Positions 42,014-50,106 of a stretch of DNA of 64,000 nucleotides are shown piece after piece. Every line of letters begins with the position of its first letter. The first letter of the stretch is position 1. This DNA comes from Streptomyces althioticus (GTDB lineage: Bacteria > Actinomycetota > Actinomycetes > Streptomycetales > Streptomycetaceae). The position numbers were made by a program, and so were the translations under genes. The notes under the pieces were generated by a model that was given only the letters and a program-made list of their open reading frames with translations, ran no database searches and was not told where the DNA came from. The stretch spans positions 372,001-436,000 of the forward strand of contig BMSW01000006.1 in assembly GCA_014649355.1 (NCBI GenBank). Direction: 5' to 3'.

Positions 42014-42574
42014 TCAGCGCCCCTCCGCCGGGCGCCACTCACGCCGGAGCAGGCCGTAGACCCACGAGTCGGACACGTCTCCGTCGACGACGCAGTCCTC
42101 CCGCAGGGTGCCCTCGTGGACGAAGCCGAGCTTTTCCAGCACGCGCGCCGACGCCCGGTTCCGTGTGTCGACGTCGGCCCGGACCCGGTTGAGATCAAGC
42201 GTGTCGAACCCCCACCGCAGGAGCCCCCGCACCGTCTCGGTGGCATACCCGTTGCCCCAGACCTCACGGTCGAAGACGTAACACAGCACCGCGCTACGGA
42301 AGTCCGGGTTCCATTCGACGAGGCCGCACCAGCCGATGAAGGCGCCGTCGGAGCCGCGCTCGACGGCCAGCCGCGCTCCCGTGCCCTCCTCCTCCATCCG
42401 ACGGCACGTAGCGAGGAAGCGCTGCGCACGGGCCGGGTCGGTCCACGGAGGGGAGTCCCAGTACCGAAGCACCTGAGGGTCGCTGTGCAGGGCGTGGAGC
42501 GGCGCCGCGTCACCGTCGGCGAACGGCCGAAGTCTCAGGCGGGCGGTGTGGAGTTCGGGAGTGGGCAGACTCAT
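42014..42574 (-). CDS. GNAT-family N-acetyltransferase (RimJ/RimL type)
   Basis: 186 residues from ATG 42574 (AGGA eight bases upstream; an ATG nine bases earlier is possible). Fold markers: TARLRLRPFADGDAAPLHALHSDPQVLRYWDSPPWTDP, IGWCGLVEWNPDFRSAVLCYVFDREVWGNGYATETVRGLLRWGFDTLDLNRVRADVDTRNRASARVLEKLGF. The V-W-G-N-G-Y-A-T-E motif binds the acetyl-CoA pyrophosphate. These enzymes acetylate protein N-termini or small amines. No partner genes; it is a single transcription unit. Confidence 0.9.
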   Translation of the reverse strand: MSLPTPELHTARLRLRPFADGDAAPLHALHSDPQVLRYWDSPPWTDPARAQRFLATCRRMEEEGTGARLAVERGSDGAFIGWCGLVEWNPDFRSAVLCYVFDREVWGNGYATETVRGLLRWGFDTLDLNRVRADVDTRNRASARVLEKLGFVHEGTLREDCVVDGDVSDSWVYGLLRREWRPAEGR

Positions 42575-42774
42575 GTGGATCATCCTGCCGCGTCCCGCCT
42601 GAAACCGACCAGCGGTTTACGCGGGCGAGGGCCTGGCCCGCCCCGATGCGAGTCGAACAGATCGCGCTGATACCACGTGCCTGTCTTGCCGCCGATGTGG
42701 GGCGGATCCACGGGTCCCCCGACGCGCCTCTTCCCCCCTGATGCACAACGCGATTCGGGGGTACACGGGGGCGC

Positions 42775-43077
42775 ATGGCACCGATGAAGAGTGAACGTAT
42801 TCAGCTGAAGCGGGCTGTGCGCCAGCTCCGCCGCATCCGCTCCTTCTACGCCGCGGCGACGGCGCTTTGGGCGGGATCCGCCGCGTTGACCAGTTGGCAG
42901 GCTGCGGGAAGCCGACAACTGACGGTCTGTGTCGCACTCCTGGCCGTCTTCGCCGCGCTGTTCGTCATGGCGAGCGTCGCCCTCCGCCGCCTCGGAGTGA
43001 CGGCGACCGCCGGGCGGATGCGGAGCCGCGCCACCACGTCCACGGTGCCGAACACCGGTGGCCAAGCCGCTGCTTGA
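42775..43077 (+). CDS. Small membrane protein, two predicted helices
   Basis: 100 residues. Basic N-terminus (KSERIQLKRAVRQLRRIRS), then two hydrophobic helices (about residues 25-43 and 50-68) and a polar tail. No recognised family. The start ATG 42775 lacks a clear ribosome site; a -10-like TACACG lies a few bases upstream, so a leaderless start is possible. Neighbours give no function. Confidence 0.5.
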   Translation: MAPMKSERIQLKRAVRQLRRIRSFYAAATALWAGSAALTSWQAAGSRQLTVCVALLAVFAALFVMASVALRRLGVTATAGRMRSRATTSTVPNTGGQAAA

Positions 43078-43150
43078 GCGATCACACCCGCAACCGGTGC
43101 TTACCCCCAACGACGGCCCGACGTGCGCCGTCTGTGCACAGACCTGACCC

Positions 43151-44143
43151 TCACCACTCCCGAGCCGCCCGCAACAGACACTCACGCACCGCCACGACGT
43201 GCGCCCGAGGAACACCCCCCGCCCGCTGCACCAGGAAGCTCGTGTTGATGGGCGGGTCCTCCGGCGACAGCAGGGCGACCAGGGCGCCCGCCTCGAGTTC
43301 ACGTGCGCACAGGTACCGCGGCAGCACGGTCACGCCCGAACCCGCCACCACAGACGACCGGACAGCGCGCAGGTCCGGGACGACTACGGCAGGCCGGGCC
43401 GTGAGGCGCGTGCGGAAGACGTGACGCCAGTACCGGCGCAGGATCGGCAGATCCTCCGCGTACGCGACGAGCGGTACGTCCCGCAAGGGCGCGGGGTCGC
43501 CGCCCGTGAGAGGGCCGATCCGGCGGGCCCACTCCGGGGCCGCGACGAGAACGAACTCCTCGTCCGTCAGCGGGACGGCGCTGAGGGCACGGCCGCGAGG
43601 GCGTACCGCGGACAGTACGAGATCGAACCGGCCGGCCTGGAGCCCTTCGAGGAGGTCGTCCGCCAGCCCGGTGGTGACGCGCAGCAGCACGCCGGTGTCC
43701 GTCAGCGGGGCGAGGGCGGGCAGCGCCAGGACGGCGAGCAGCTCGGCCGGACCGGCCAGGTGCACGGGCTCGGCAGTCGCCTCGGCTCCCGGCCGGCCGC
43801 GCTCCGCGACGGAGGCCAGCGCGTCGAGGGGCGCGGCGATCTCCCCGGCCAGGGAGTCCGCGACCGAGGTGGGTGCGACCCCCCTCGGCAGCCGTTCGAA
43901 GAGCCGGCGCCCCATCCGCGCCTCCAGGGCCTGGATCTGAGCGCTCACGGTGGGCTGCGAGATGCCCAGGTCGCGGGCGGCGCCGGTGAGGGAGCGGGCC
44001 CGGTGGACGGCCAGGAAGGTCCGCAGCAGACCGAGGTCCAGTGGACCCCCACCGGACGGTGCCCCGTCGGACGACGGCCCACCGTGCTGCGACTCGCCAC
44101 GGGACGAAGCCGCTCCCGACGCATCGGAATTCCGAGAGTTCAT
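43151..44143 (-). CDS. LysR-family regulator
   Basis: 330 residues. A low-complexity Ser/Gly N-terminus (about 37 residues) precedes a standard LysR helix-turn-helix: LDLGLLRTFLAVHRARSLTGAARDLGISQPTVSAQIQALEARMGRRLFERLPRG. The C-terminal periplasmic-binding-like effector domain follows. ATG 44143 has AGGAAAG upstream. It is divergent from the DJ-1 family gene with 124 bp between. An inverted ATTGG-tttc-CCGAT element (44156-44169) in the gap is a candidate LysR site. Likely controls the neighbour in response to a reactive aldehyde or oxidant, by analogy only. Confidence 0.9.
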   Translation of the reverse strand: MNSRNSDASGAASSRGESQHGGPSSDGAPSGGGPLDLGLLRTFLAVHRARSLTGAARDLGISQPTVSAQIQALEARMGRRLFERLPRGVAPTSVADSLAGEIAAPLDALASVAERGRPGAEATAEPVHLAGPAELLAVLALPALAPLTDTGVLLRVTTGLADDLLEGLQAGRFDLVLSAVRPRGRALSAVPLTDEEFVLVAAPEWARRIGPLTGGDPAPLRDVPLVAYAEDLPILRRYWRHVFRTRLTARPAVVVPDLRAVRSSVVAGSGVTVLPRYLCARELEAGALVALLSPEDPPINTSFLVQRAGGVPRAHVVAVRECLLRAAREW

Positions 44144-44267
44144 ATCGACTTTCCTATTGGTTTCCCGATGGGTGTGCGACCTAGTGTCGGGGACGTTCCA
44201 CCGCCGGTCCGCCGGCCGGCCCCACTCCCTTCCCGGACGCCCGGGACCCCGAAGGAGCATGTTCGAC

Positions 44268-44963
44268 ATGGCAGACATCCTCATGGTGCTGACCGGCACC
44301 GACCGTCTGACGACGACCGACGGCGCCGACCACCCCACCGGCTACTGGGCCGAGGAGTTCACAGAGCCCTACCGCGCCTTCACCGACGCGGGTCACCGGG
44401 TCACCGTCGCGACCCCCGGCGGCGTCGTGCCCACCCCCGACCCGGCCAGTCTGAGCCCCGAGATGAACGGCGGTGCCGCGGGCGCCGCCGCCGTGGCGGC
44501 CGTACTGGACGCCGCCGCGGAGCTCCGGCGCCCCCTCGCCCTGGCCGACGTGGACCCCTCCCGGTACGCCGCGGTCTTCTACGTCGGCGGACACGGCCCC
44601 ATGCAGGACCTGGCGCAGGACACCGACTCGGCGCGGCTGCTGCGCAGCGTGATGGATGCGGGCACCGCCCTGGGTGTGGTCTGCCACGGTGTCGCGGCCC
44701 TGCTCCCGGCCCGGACCGAGGACGGCGGATGGCTGTTCGACGACTACCGGCTCACCGCCTTCAGCACCGTCGAGGAGAAGCGGGCCGGCCTCGCCGACCG
44801 GCTCCCCTGGCTGCTCCAGGAGCGGCTCGAGGAGGCGGGGGCCCGCTACTCGGCGGCGGAGCCCTGGGCGCCGCACGTGGTCGTCGACCGCAACCTCCAC
44901 ACCGGCCAGAACCCGGCCTCCTCCGCGCCACTGGCCGAGGCGGTTCTCAAGACCATCGGCTGA
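44268..44963 (+). CDS. DJ-1/PfpI-family protein (Hsp31/glyoxalase III-like)
   Basis: 231 residues. GTDRLTTTDGADHPTGYWAEEFTEPYRAF carries the conserved Glu of the family; YVGGHGPMQDL forms the oxyanion region, and GVVCHGVAALL provides the nucleophile-elbow Cys and following His. This set matches the Hsp31/YajL-type glyoxalase III or protein deglycase group rather than true amidotransferases. ATG 44268 is chosen, ten bases after AAGGAG; an ATG nine bases earlier is too close to that site. Divergent LysR regulator suggests inducible detoxification of methylglyoxal-like aldehydes. Confidence 0.88.
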   Translation: MADILMVLTGTDRLTTTDGADHPTGYWAEEFTEPYRAFTDAGHRVTVATPGGVVPTPDPASLSPEMNGGAAGAAAVAAVLDAAAELRRPLALADVDPSRYAAVFYVGGHGPMQDLAQDTDSARLLRSVMDAGTALGVVCHGVAALLPARTEDGGWLFDDYRLTAFSTVEEKRAGLADRLPWLLQERLEEAGARYSAAEPWAPHVVVDRNLHTGQNPASSAPLAEAVLKTIG

Positions 44964-45030
44964 CGTTCCACCCGGCAGCGCCGGCCCCCTTCGACAGCGC
45001 GCCGCCCTGCCTGCAGGCCTCGGCCCGCTG

Positions 45031-45405
45031 TCAAACCCCGGTCGGCGCCCCCGCCAACAGCCGTCCCATGGCGGCCAGTACGGACGGCTGCACCCGGTAG
45101 TAGACCCAGGTTCCGCGCCGCTCGGAGGTGAGCAGCCCGGCCTCCTTGAGCTTCTTCAGGTGGTGGGAGACGGTCGGCTGGGAGACGCCTACGTCGGAGA
45201 TGTCGCACACGCACGCCTCGCCGCCCTCGTGCGAGGCCACCGCAGAAAAGAGCCGCAGCCGGACCGGGTCGCCGAGCGCCTTGAACATCCTCGCGGCCGT
45301 CTCCGCCTCCTCGGAGGTCATCGGGCGCTCGGTCACCGGAGGGCAGCACGGCGCCGCCTGGCCCTCGGCAGGGTCGAGCAGCGGCAGAACCTTCGTATTC
45401 GACAT
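45031..45405 (-). CDS. arsR: ArsR-family metalloregulator
   Basis: 124 residues. Winged helix with the metalloid site CVCDI (Cys65, Cys67) at the start of the recognition region and SQPTVSHHLKKLKEAGLL as recognition helix; a further Cys pair sits at residues 20-21 (APCCPP). The ELCVCDL-like site identifies arsenite/antimonite-type sensors. The ATG is close to a palindromic repeat (ATACG...CGTAT, about 45403-45424) that should be its own operator. Divergent from an arsO-like monooxygenase; together they resemble the ends of Streptomyces ars loci, but no arsB/ACR3 or arsC is present here. Confidence 0.88.
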   Translation of the reverse strand: MSNTKVLPLLDPAEGQAAPCCPPVTERPMTSEEAETAARMFKALGDPVRLRLFSAVASHEGGEACVCDISDVGVSQPTVSHHLKKLKEAGLLTSERRGTWVYYRVQPSVLAAMGRLLAGAPTGV

Positions 45406-45406
45406 A

Positions 45407-45430
45407 CGTCTATGTTGACACGTATCGATC
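45407..45430. promoter_or_regulatory. ArsR-type operator/promoter repeat, copy 1
   Basis: GTCTATGTTGAC core followed by ATCGAT at 45424-45429, flanked by ATACG...CGTAT dyad arms. The same core recurs at 45485-45508. Adjacent to the arsR start. Confidence 0.6.
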
Positions 45431-45447
45431 CAGCCCAGGGAGGTCCC

Positions 45448-45576
45448 ATGGAGGCCTGCTCGCCGAGAATCCTATTTCGGCATCTGTCTATGTTGACGTC
45501 TATCGATGCAAGTGCCAAGCTGGGCCGCACAAGCCATCGACAGATGTCGAAACACGCACGCAAGGAGCTCCGGTGA
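45448..45576 (+). CDS. Possible small ORF (42 aa) between arsR and arsO
   Basis: ATG 45448 follows a good ribosome site (AGGGAGG) and the frame runs 42 codons to a TGA that overlaps the GTG of the arsO-like gene by 4 bp, the geometry of translational coupling. Against it: the frame crosses the second operator repeat and uses codons rare in Streptomyces (CTA, TTT, TCT, ATA-free but AT-rich). It may be a leader peptide, a remnant of a lost ars gene (its start region only), or chance. No domain. Confidence 0.3.
   Translation: MEACSPRILFRHLSMLTSIDASAKLGRTSHRQMSKHARKELR
45485..45508. promoter_or_regulatory. ArsR-type operator/promoter repeat, copy 2
   Basis: GTCTATGTTGAC core at 45486-45497, then ATCGAT at 45502-45507, the same order as copy 1 with a few changes between. 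It lies 65 bp upstream of the arsO-like start and suggests that ArsR also controls that gene. Confidence 0.6.
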
Positions 45577-46982
45577 ACGTGCCTCCCTACACCGACCTGC
45601 CCGTCGTCGTGATCGGAGCCGGCCCCGTCGGTCTGGCCGCAGCCGCGCACCTGCTGGACCGGGGCATCGAGCCGCTGGTTCTTGAGGCAGGGCACGCCGC
45701 CGGCGCGGCGGTGCGCGAGTGGTCGCACGTGCGGTTGTTCTCCACCTGGGGCGAAGTCGTCGACCCCGCCGCCGAGAAGCTCCTCGCCTCCTCCGGCTGG
45801 GTGAAGCCCGACCCCGCCACCTACCCCTCCGGCGGTGACTGGGCCGACCTCTACCTGCGGCCCCTCGCCGACGCCCTCGGCGAGCGCGTCCGCTACGACA
45901 CCCGGGTCACCGGTGTCTCCCGCGCCGGCCGCGACCGTGTCGTGGACGCCGACCGCGAGAGCCGGCCGTTCGCCCTGCACGTCAGCCACGCCGACGGCCG
46001 CGAGGAGCGTGTGTACGCCCGCGCCGTCATCGACGCCTCCGGCACCTGGACCACGCCGTCCCCCGCAGGTGCCGACGGTCTGCCCGCGCTCGGCGAGAAG
46101 GCGGCCGAGGACCGCATCACGTACCGCGTCCCCGACCTGAGGGACCCCGCCGTCCGCGCCCGGTACGCGGGAAGGCGTACGGCGGTCGTCGGTTCAGGCG
46201 CCTCCGCCTTCACCGCCCTCGCCGACCTTGCCGACCTCGCCACGTCCGACGACGGCACAGGCACCAAGGCCGTATGGGTCCTGCGCCGGGGTATCTCCGG
46301 CTCCACCTTCGGTGGGGGAGAGGCCGACCAGCTTCCGGCACGCGGAGCCCTGGGCCTGGCGGCGAAGGCGGCCGTCGACGACGGTCACGCGGACGCGGTC
46401 ACCGGTTTCCGTACGGTGGCGTTCGAGCGGGCAGCCGACGGCCGTCCGGTCCTCGTCGGTGAGGACGGCCGCCGCCTGGACCCGGTCGACGAGGTGATCG
46501 TCCTGACAGGCTTCCGCCCCGACCTGAACTTCCTCGACGAATTGCGTATCGACCTGGACGAACGCCTCCATGCCCCCGTCGCGCTGGCCCCGCTGATCGA
46601 CCCCAACCAGCACTCCTGCGGCACCGTTCCCCCTCACGGTCACCGCGAGCTCTCCCACCGGGAGAAGGGCGTCTACCTGGTCGGAATGAAGTCCTACGGC
46701 CGCGCCCCCACGTTCCTGGCGATGACCGGCTACGAACAGGTCCGCTCCGTCGCCGCCGCCATCGCCGGCGACCTGGAGTCCGCCGACCGCGTGGAACTCA
46801 CCCTCCCTGAGACCGGAGTCTGCGGCGGGGCGGGCCTGTTCGACGCGCCCGACGCCGCCGAAGGTGACGGTGGCTGCTGCACGCCCGCACCCCAGCTGAT
46901 CCAGCTCGGCACCTCCGCGGGAACAGCCGGCACCTCCGCAGGAACAGAAGGGGCGTCCTCGGGAGGCTGCTGCGGCTCCTGA
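45573..46982 (+). CDS. arsO: Flavin-dependent monooxygenase, ArsO-like
   Basis: 469 residues. Two dinucleotide folds: VVVIGAGPVGLAAAAHLLDRG (residues 10-30) for FAD and TAVVGSGASAFTALADLADLA near 207 for NAD(P)H, with a FxGxxxHxxxW-like middle region not clearly present. VIVLTGFRPDLNFL and GVYLVGMKSYGRAPTFLAMTGYEQVRS close the FAD domain. The C-terminal 45 residues are unusual: GGCCTPAP, a GTSAGT repeat and a final SGGCCGS, giving two Cys pairs that could bind metalloid. Similar flavoproteins occur as arsO in Streptomyces ars operons. GTG start with AGGAGC upstream. Gene symbol is by analogy with that locus. Confidence 0.72.
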   Translation: MNVPPYTDLPVVVIGAGPVGLAAAAHLLDRGIEPLVLEAGHAAGAAVREWSHVRLFSTWGEVVDPAAEKLLASSGWVKPDPATYPSGGDWADLYLRPLADALGERVRYDTRVTGVSRAGRDRVVDADRESRPFALHVSHADGREERVYARAVIDASGTWTTPSPAGADGLPALGEKAAEDRITYRVPDLRDPAVRARYAGRRTAVVGSGASAFTALADLADLATSDDGTGTKAVWVLRRGISGSTFGGGEADQLPARGALGLAAKAAVDDGHADAVTGFRTVAFERAADGRPVLVGEDGRRLDPVDEVIVLTGFRPDLNFLDELRIDLDERLHAPVALAPLIDPNQHSCGTVPPHGHRELSHREKGVYLVGMKSYGRAPTFLAMTGYEQVRSVAAAIAGDLESADRVELTLPETGVCGGAGLFDAPDAAEGDGGCCTPAPQLIQLGTSAGTAGTSAGTEGASSGGCCGS

Positions 46983-47043
46983 CCGCCGAACTCGGCCATG
47001 GTGCCGGCGTCACCGTGCGGACGACCTGACCCGAACCCTCGCC

Positions 47044-47682
47044 CTACCCCGGCCCCTCGCCGACGACGAACAGCCCCTGTGACGCTGCCAGCGCCACGCC
47101 GGCCGCCGCCTGTCGGGCGAGAGTCGGATCGGCCCCGCCCCTCAGCAGCAGGACCTGCTGGTACACCGGCGCCGTCGCGGCGACGACCACCCTCCGCGCG
47201 CACGTCCCTTCAGGCACCTCCCCCCGCGCCAGGGCACGCTCCACCACGACGGCGCACCGCTCGTACCGCTCGTCCCAGAACCGCCGCAACGCCTCGGCCG
47301 CCTGCGTCGAGCGGAACGAAGCGGCGATCAGCGCCGCGGTCACGGGCTCACCGGTGAGCCCAACCTCCACCTCGCCGTTCACGGCGGTCAGATCGCCCTC
47401 GAGGGTGCCGGTGTCGGGCGGCTGCCAGCCGTCGTCGCCGGCGGCGTCGAGGACATCGGCGAGCAGACCCCCCACATCGCGCCAGCGCCGGTACACGGTG
47501 GTCCGGTGCACGGCGGCCCGTTCGGCCACGGCATCCACGCTCAGGGCGTCGAAGCCCTGCTCCACCAGCAGCTCCCGTACGGCCTCCAGTACCTGCGCCC
47601 GAATCCGCGCGCTGCGTCCGCCCGGCCGACGCACCACGGCCGCCGTCCCGCCTATTGCGCTTGCTGCGCCCCCTGCCGTCAT
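47044..47682 (-). CDS. TetR-family regulator of the ABC-F gene
   Basis: 212 residues. TetR_N region: GGRSARIRAQVLEAVRELLVEQGFDALSVDAVAERAAVHRTTVYRRWRDVGGLLADVL. The C-terminal domain has the TetR_C form with SFRSTQAAEALRRFWDERYERC. It is divergent from an ABC-F gene; the 120-bp gap has a long quasi-palindrome (47689-47719) over a TAGGAT -10 hexamer that ends six bases before this ATG, predicting a leaderless, autorepressed transcript. Probably responds to an antibiotic. Confidence 0.9.
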   Translation of the reverse strand: MTAGGAASAIGGTAAVVRRPGGRSARIRAQVLEAVRELLVEQGFDALSVDAVAERAAVHRTTVYRRWRDVGGLLADVLDAAGDDGWQPPDTGTLEGDLTAVNGEVEVGLTGEPVTAALIAASFRSTQAAEALRRFWDERYERCAVVVERALARGEVPEGTCARRVVVAATAPVYQQVLLLRGGADPTLARQAAAGVALAASQGLFVVGEGPG

Positions 47683-47688
47683 GACACG

Positions 47689-47719
47689 ATCCTAATGCAA
47701 CTGTTGTCGCAGTAGGGAT
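47689..47719. promoter_or_regulatory. TetR operator palindrome between tetR and ABC-F genes
   Basis: Arms ATCCTAATGCAAC (47689-47701) and GTCGCAGTAGGGAT (47706-47719) are inverted repeats with a few mismatches around TGTT. The left arm contains the tetR -10 hexamer on the minus strand. Confidence 0.6.
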
Positions 47720-47802
47720 GTGAAAGATGCTCCTCCCGGACGCTCACCGGACCCACCGGCCCACCGCGGCCGCCCGTCACTCGAACGTCCAGGAGAACCC
47801 GC

Positions 47803-49419
47803 GTGCCCTCACAGATCACCGCCCGCTCCGTCACGAAGTCGTACAACGGCCGTCTCGTCCTCGACGCCGTCACCTGCAGCCTCAGCACGGGTGAACGCAC
47901 CGGCATCGTCGGGGAGAACGGTTCGGGCAAGACCACCCTGCTCCGCCTCCTCGCCGGTGCCGAACAGCCCGACAGCGGTGAGGTGACCGTCCACGCCGAC
48001 GGAGGCGTCGGCTACCTCCCGCAGGACGGCACCCTGCCCGCCGATCACACGGTCCAGCAGGCGGTGGACGAGGCGCTGAGCGACCTGCGGGCGATGCAGG
48101 CCCGCATGCGCGACCTCGAAGCCGCCATGGCCGACGGCACAGGGGAGAACGCCCGGGTGCTGGCGGAGTACGGCGACCTGCTGACGGCGTTCGAACTGCG
48201 CGGCGGTTACGAGGCCGATGCCCGCGTGGAGCGCGCCCTGCACGGCCTGGGCCTGGCCCACCTGCCGCGCGACCGTGCCATCGGCGACCTCTCCGGCGGC
48301 GAACAGGTCCGCCTCCGCCTCGCCGCCCTGCTGGCCGCCTCCCCCGAGGTGCTGCTGCTGGACGAGCCGACCAACCACCTCGACGACCACGCCCTGACCT
48401 GGCTCGAGGACCACCTGCGCACCCGCCCCGGCACCACGGTCGCGGTGTCTCACGACCGCACCTTTCTCGACCGCGTCGCCACCACCCTCCTCGAGGTCGA
48501 CGGCGACCGCCGTACGGTCACCCGCTACGGCAACGGCTACACCGGCTACCTCGCCGAAAAGGCAGCCGCCCGCCGCCGCTGGGAACAGGAACACGCCCGC
48601 TGGGAAACGGAAGTGGCCGCACAGCGCGAAGCGGCCACGGTCACCGCCCGCCGCGTCGCCCCGGGCCGGGCGATGAAGGACGGCAACAAAATGGCCTACG
48701 ACCGCGCCGGCGGCCGCGTCCAGCAGTCGGTGGCCGGCCGCATCCGCAACGCGGAAGAGCGCCTGCGACGCCTGCTCGCGGACCCGGTTCCGAAACCCCC
48801 TGAGCCCCTGCGCTTCAGGCTTACCTCACCCAGGGGCGGCCGCCTGCAGGGCACGGTCCTGGAAGCGACGGGCGTCACGGTGACCGGCCGCCTGGCCTCG
48901 ACCGATGTGACGGTGAAGGCGGGGGAGCGCCTGCTGATCACGGGCCCGAACGGCACGGGCAAGAGCACGTTGCTGACGGTCCTGGCCGGCCGCCTTGCCC
49001 CCGACACCGGCCGGATCACCCGCCGCGGCCGGATCGGCCACCTCCCGCAGGAACCCGCACCGGGGAGGCCGGGGGAGACGGTCCTGCAGGCCTTCGCCCG
49101 CGGCCTGCCCGGCCACCCGGACGACCACGCCGAAACCCTCCTCACTCTGGGCCTGTTCACCACCGACCGCCTCACCGCCCGCGTCACCGACCTGTCCACA
49201 GGCCAACGCCAACGCCTGTCCCTGGCACGCCTGCTGACCCGTCCGAGCGACATCCTCCTGCTGGACGAACCGACCAATCACCTGTCCCCGTCCCTGATCG
49301 AAGACCTGGAACAGGCCCTGGCCGACTACCCGGGCACGATCCTCCTGGTCTCCCACGACCGCCGCCTCCACACCCACTGGACCGGCACCCACCTGCCCAT
49401 TCCGCCCCATGCCCACTAG
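47803..49419 (+). CDS. ABC-F family ATP-binding protein
   Basis: 538 residues, no membrane domain. Two ABC domains: Walker A GENGSGKTT near residue 38, signature LSGGEQVRLRLA, Walker B LLLDEPTNHLDD; then GPNGTGKST, LSTGQRQRLSLA and LLLDEPTNHLSP. The linker is highly charged and Arg/Ala-rich. The domain order and the linker place it with ribosome-acting ABC-F proteins. It shares its overall plan with the ABC-F at 34395-36062, and the two are clearly separate paralogues. GTG start after AGGAGAA. A dedicated TetR repressor makes inducible antibiotic protection the most likely function. Confidence 0.87.
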   Translation: MPSQITARSVTKSYNGRLVLDAVTCSLSTGERTGIVGENGSGKTTLLRLLAGAEQPDSGEVTVHADGGVGYLPQDGTLPADHTVQQAVDEALSDLRAMQARMRDLEAAMADGTGENARVLAEYGDLLTAFELRGGYEADARVERALHGLGLAHLPRDRAIGDLSGGEQVRLRLAALLAASPEVLLLDEPTNHLDDHALTWLEDHLRTRPGTTVAVSHDRTFLDRVATTLLEVDGDRRTVTRYGNGYTGYLAEKAAARRRWEQEHARWETEVAAQREAATVTARRVAPGRAMKDGNKMAYDRAGGRVQQSVAGRIRNAEERLRRLLADPVPKPPEPLRFRLTSPRGGRLQGTVLEATGVTVTGRLASTDVTVKAGERLLITGPNGTGKSTLLTVLAGRLAPDTGRITRRGRIGHLPQEPAPGRPGETVLQAFARGLPGHPDDHAETLLTLGLFTTDRLTARVTDLSTGQRQRLSLARLLTRPSDILLLDEPTNHLSPSLIEDLEQALADYPGTILLVSHDRRLHTHWTGTHLPIPPHAH

Positions 49420-49427
49420 GGCATGGG
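49406..49427. terminator. Terminator hairpin overlapping the ABC-F stop codon
   Basis: CCCATGCCC (49406-49414) pairs with GGGCATGGG (49419-49427) around ACTA; the TAG stop (49417-49419) lies in the loop. It separates the ABC-F gene from the convergent response-regulator gene (stop 49444). Confidence 0.7.
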
Positions 49428-49443
49428 AGGCGCCCTCCGAGGC

Positions 49444-50106
49444 CTACGCGCCACGCGGAGTCACCAGTCCCGACTGATAGGCGAACACGACGAGTTGGGC
49501 CCGGTCGCGGGCGTGAAGCTTGGTCATCGCCCGGTTGATGTGTGTCTTCGCGGTTGCCGGGCTGATGACCAGGCGGCGGGCGATCTCGTCGTTGGACAGA
49601 CCGTGTGCGGCCAGGGCGACCGTCTCGCGCTCCCGGTCGGTGAGTTGCTCCAGCCCGCCGGCGGTGGAGGCGGGCGGCGGCTGGGAGACGTAGCGGTCGA
49701 TGAGTGTGCGGGTGACGGCGGGCGCGAGGAGGGCGTCACCGCGGGCGGCGACGCGTACGGAGTGCAGGAAGTCCTCCGGCAGGATGTCCTTGACCAGGAA
49801 GCCGGCGGCGCTGGCGCGCAGCGCGTCGAAGACGTACTCGTCCATGCCGTAGTTGGTCAGCATGACAACGTGCACGCCCGCCAGGTCCGGGTCTGCGGCG
49901 ATGCGCCGGGTCGCCTCGATGCCGTCCATGACGGGCATCTGGATGTCGACGAGAGCGACGTCCGGCAGATGTTCTTTGACGAGTGCCAGGCACTCCGCGC
50001 CGTCGGCGGCCTCCGCCACCACCTCGATGTCGTCCTCGAGGTCGAGCAGCGCGCGGAAGCCGCTGCGGATCAGCGGCTGGTCGTCGACGAGGAGGACTCG
50101 GATCAC
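49444..50106 (-). CDS. NarL/FixJ-family response regulator
   Basis: 220 residues. Receiver domain with LLVDDQP (acidic pocket) and phosphoacceptor Asp54 in ALVDIQMPVMDG; then a LuxR-type helix-turn-helix, LTDRERETVALAAHGLSNDEIARRLVISPATAKTHINRAMTKL. GTG start overlapping the kinase stop by 4 bp, so the pair is coupled. Targets are not known; the nearby DUF6223 gene is divergent and a candidate. Confidence 0.93.
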   Translation of the reverse strand: MIRVLLVDDQPLIRSGFRALLDLEDDIEVVAEAADGAECLALVKEHLPDVALVDIQMPVMDGIEATRRIAADPDLAGVHVVMLTNYGMDEYVFDALRASAAGFLVKDILPEDFLHSVRVAARGDALLAPAVTRTLIDRYVSQPPPASTAGGLEQLTDRERETVALAAHGLSNDEIARRLVISPATAKTHINRAMTKLHARDRAQLVVFAYQSGLVTPRGA

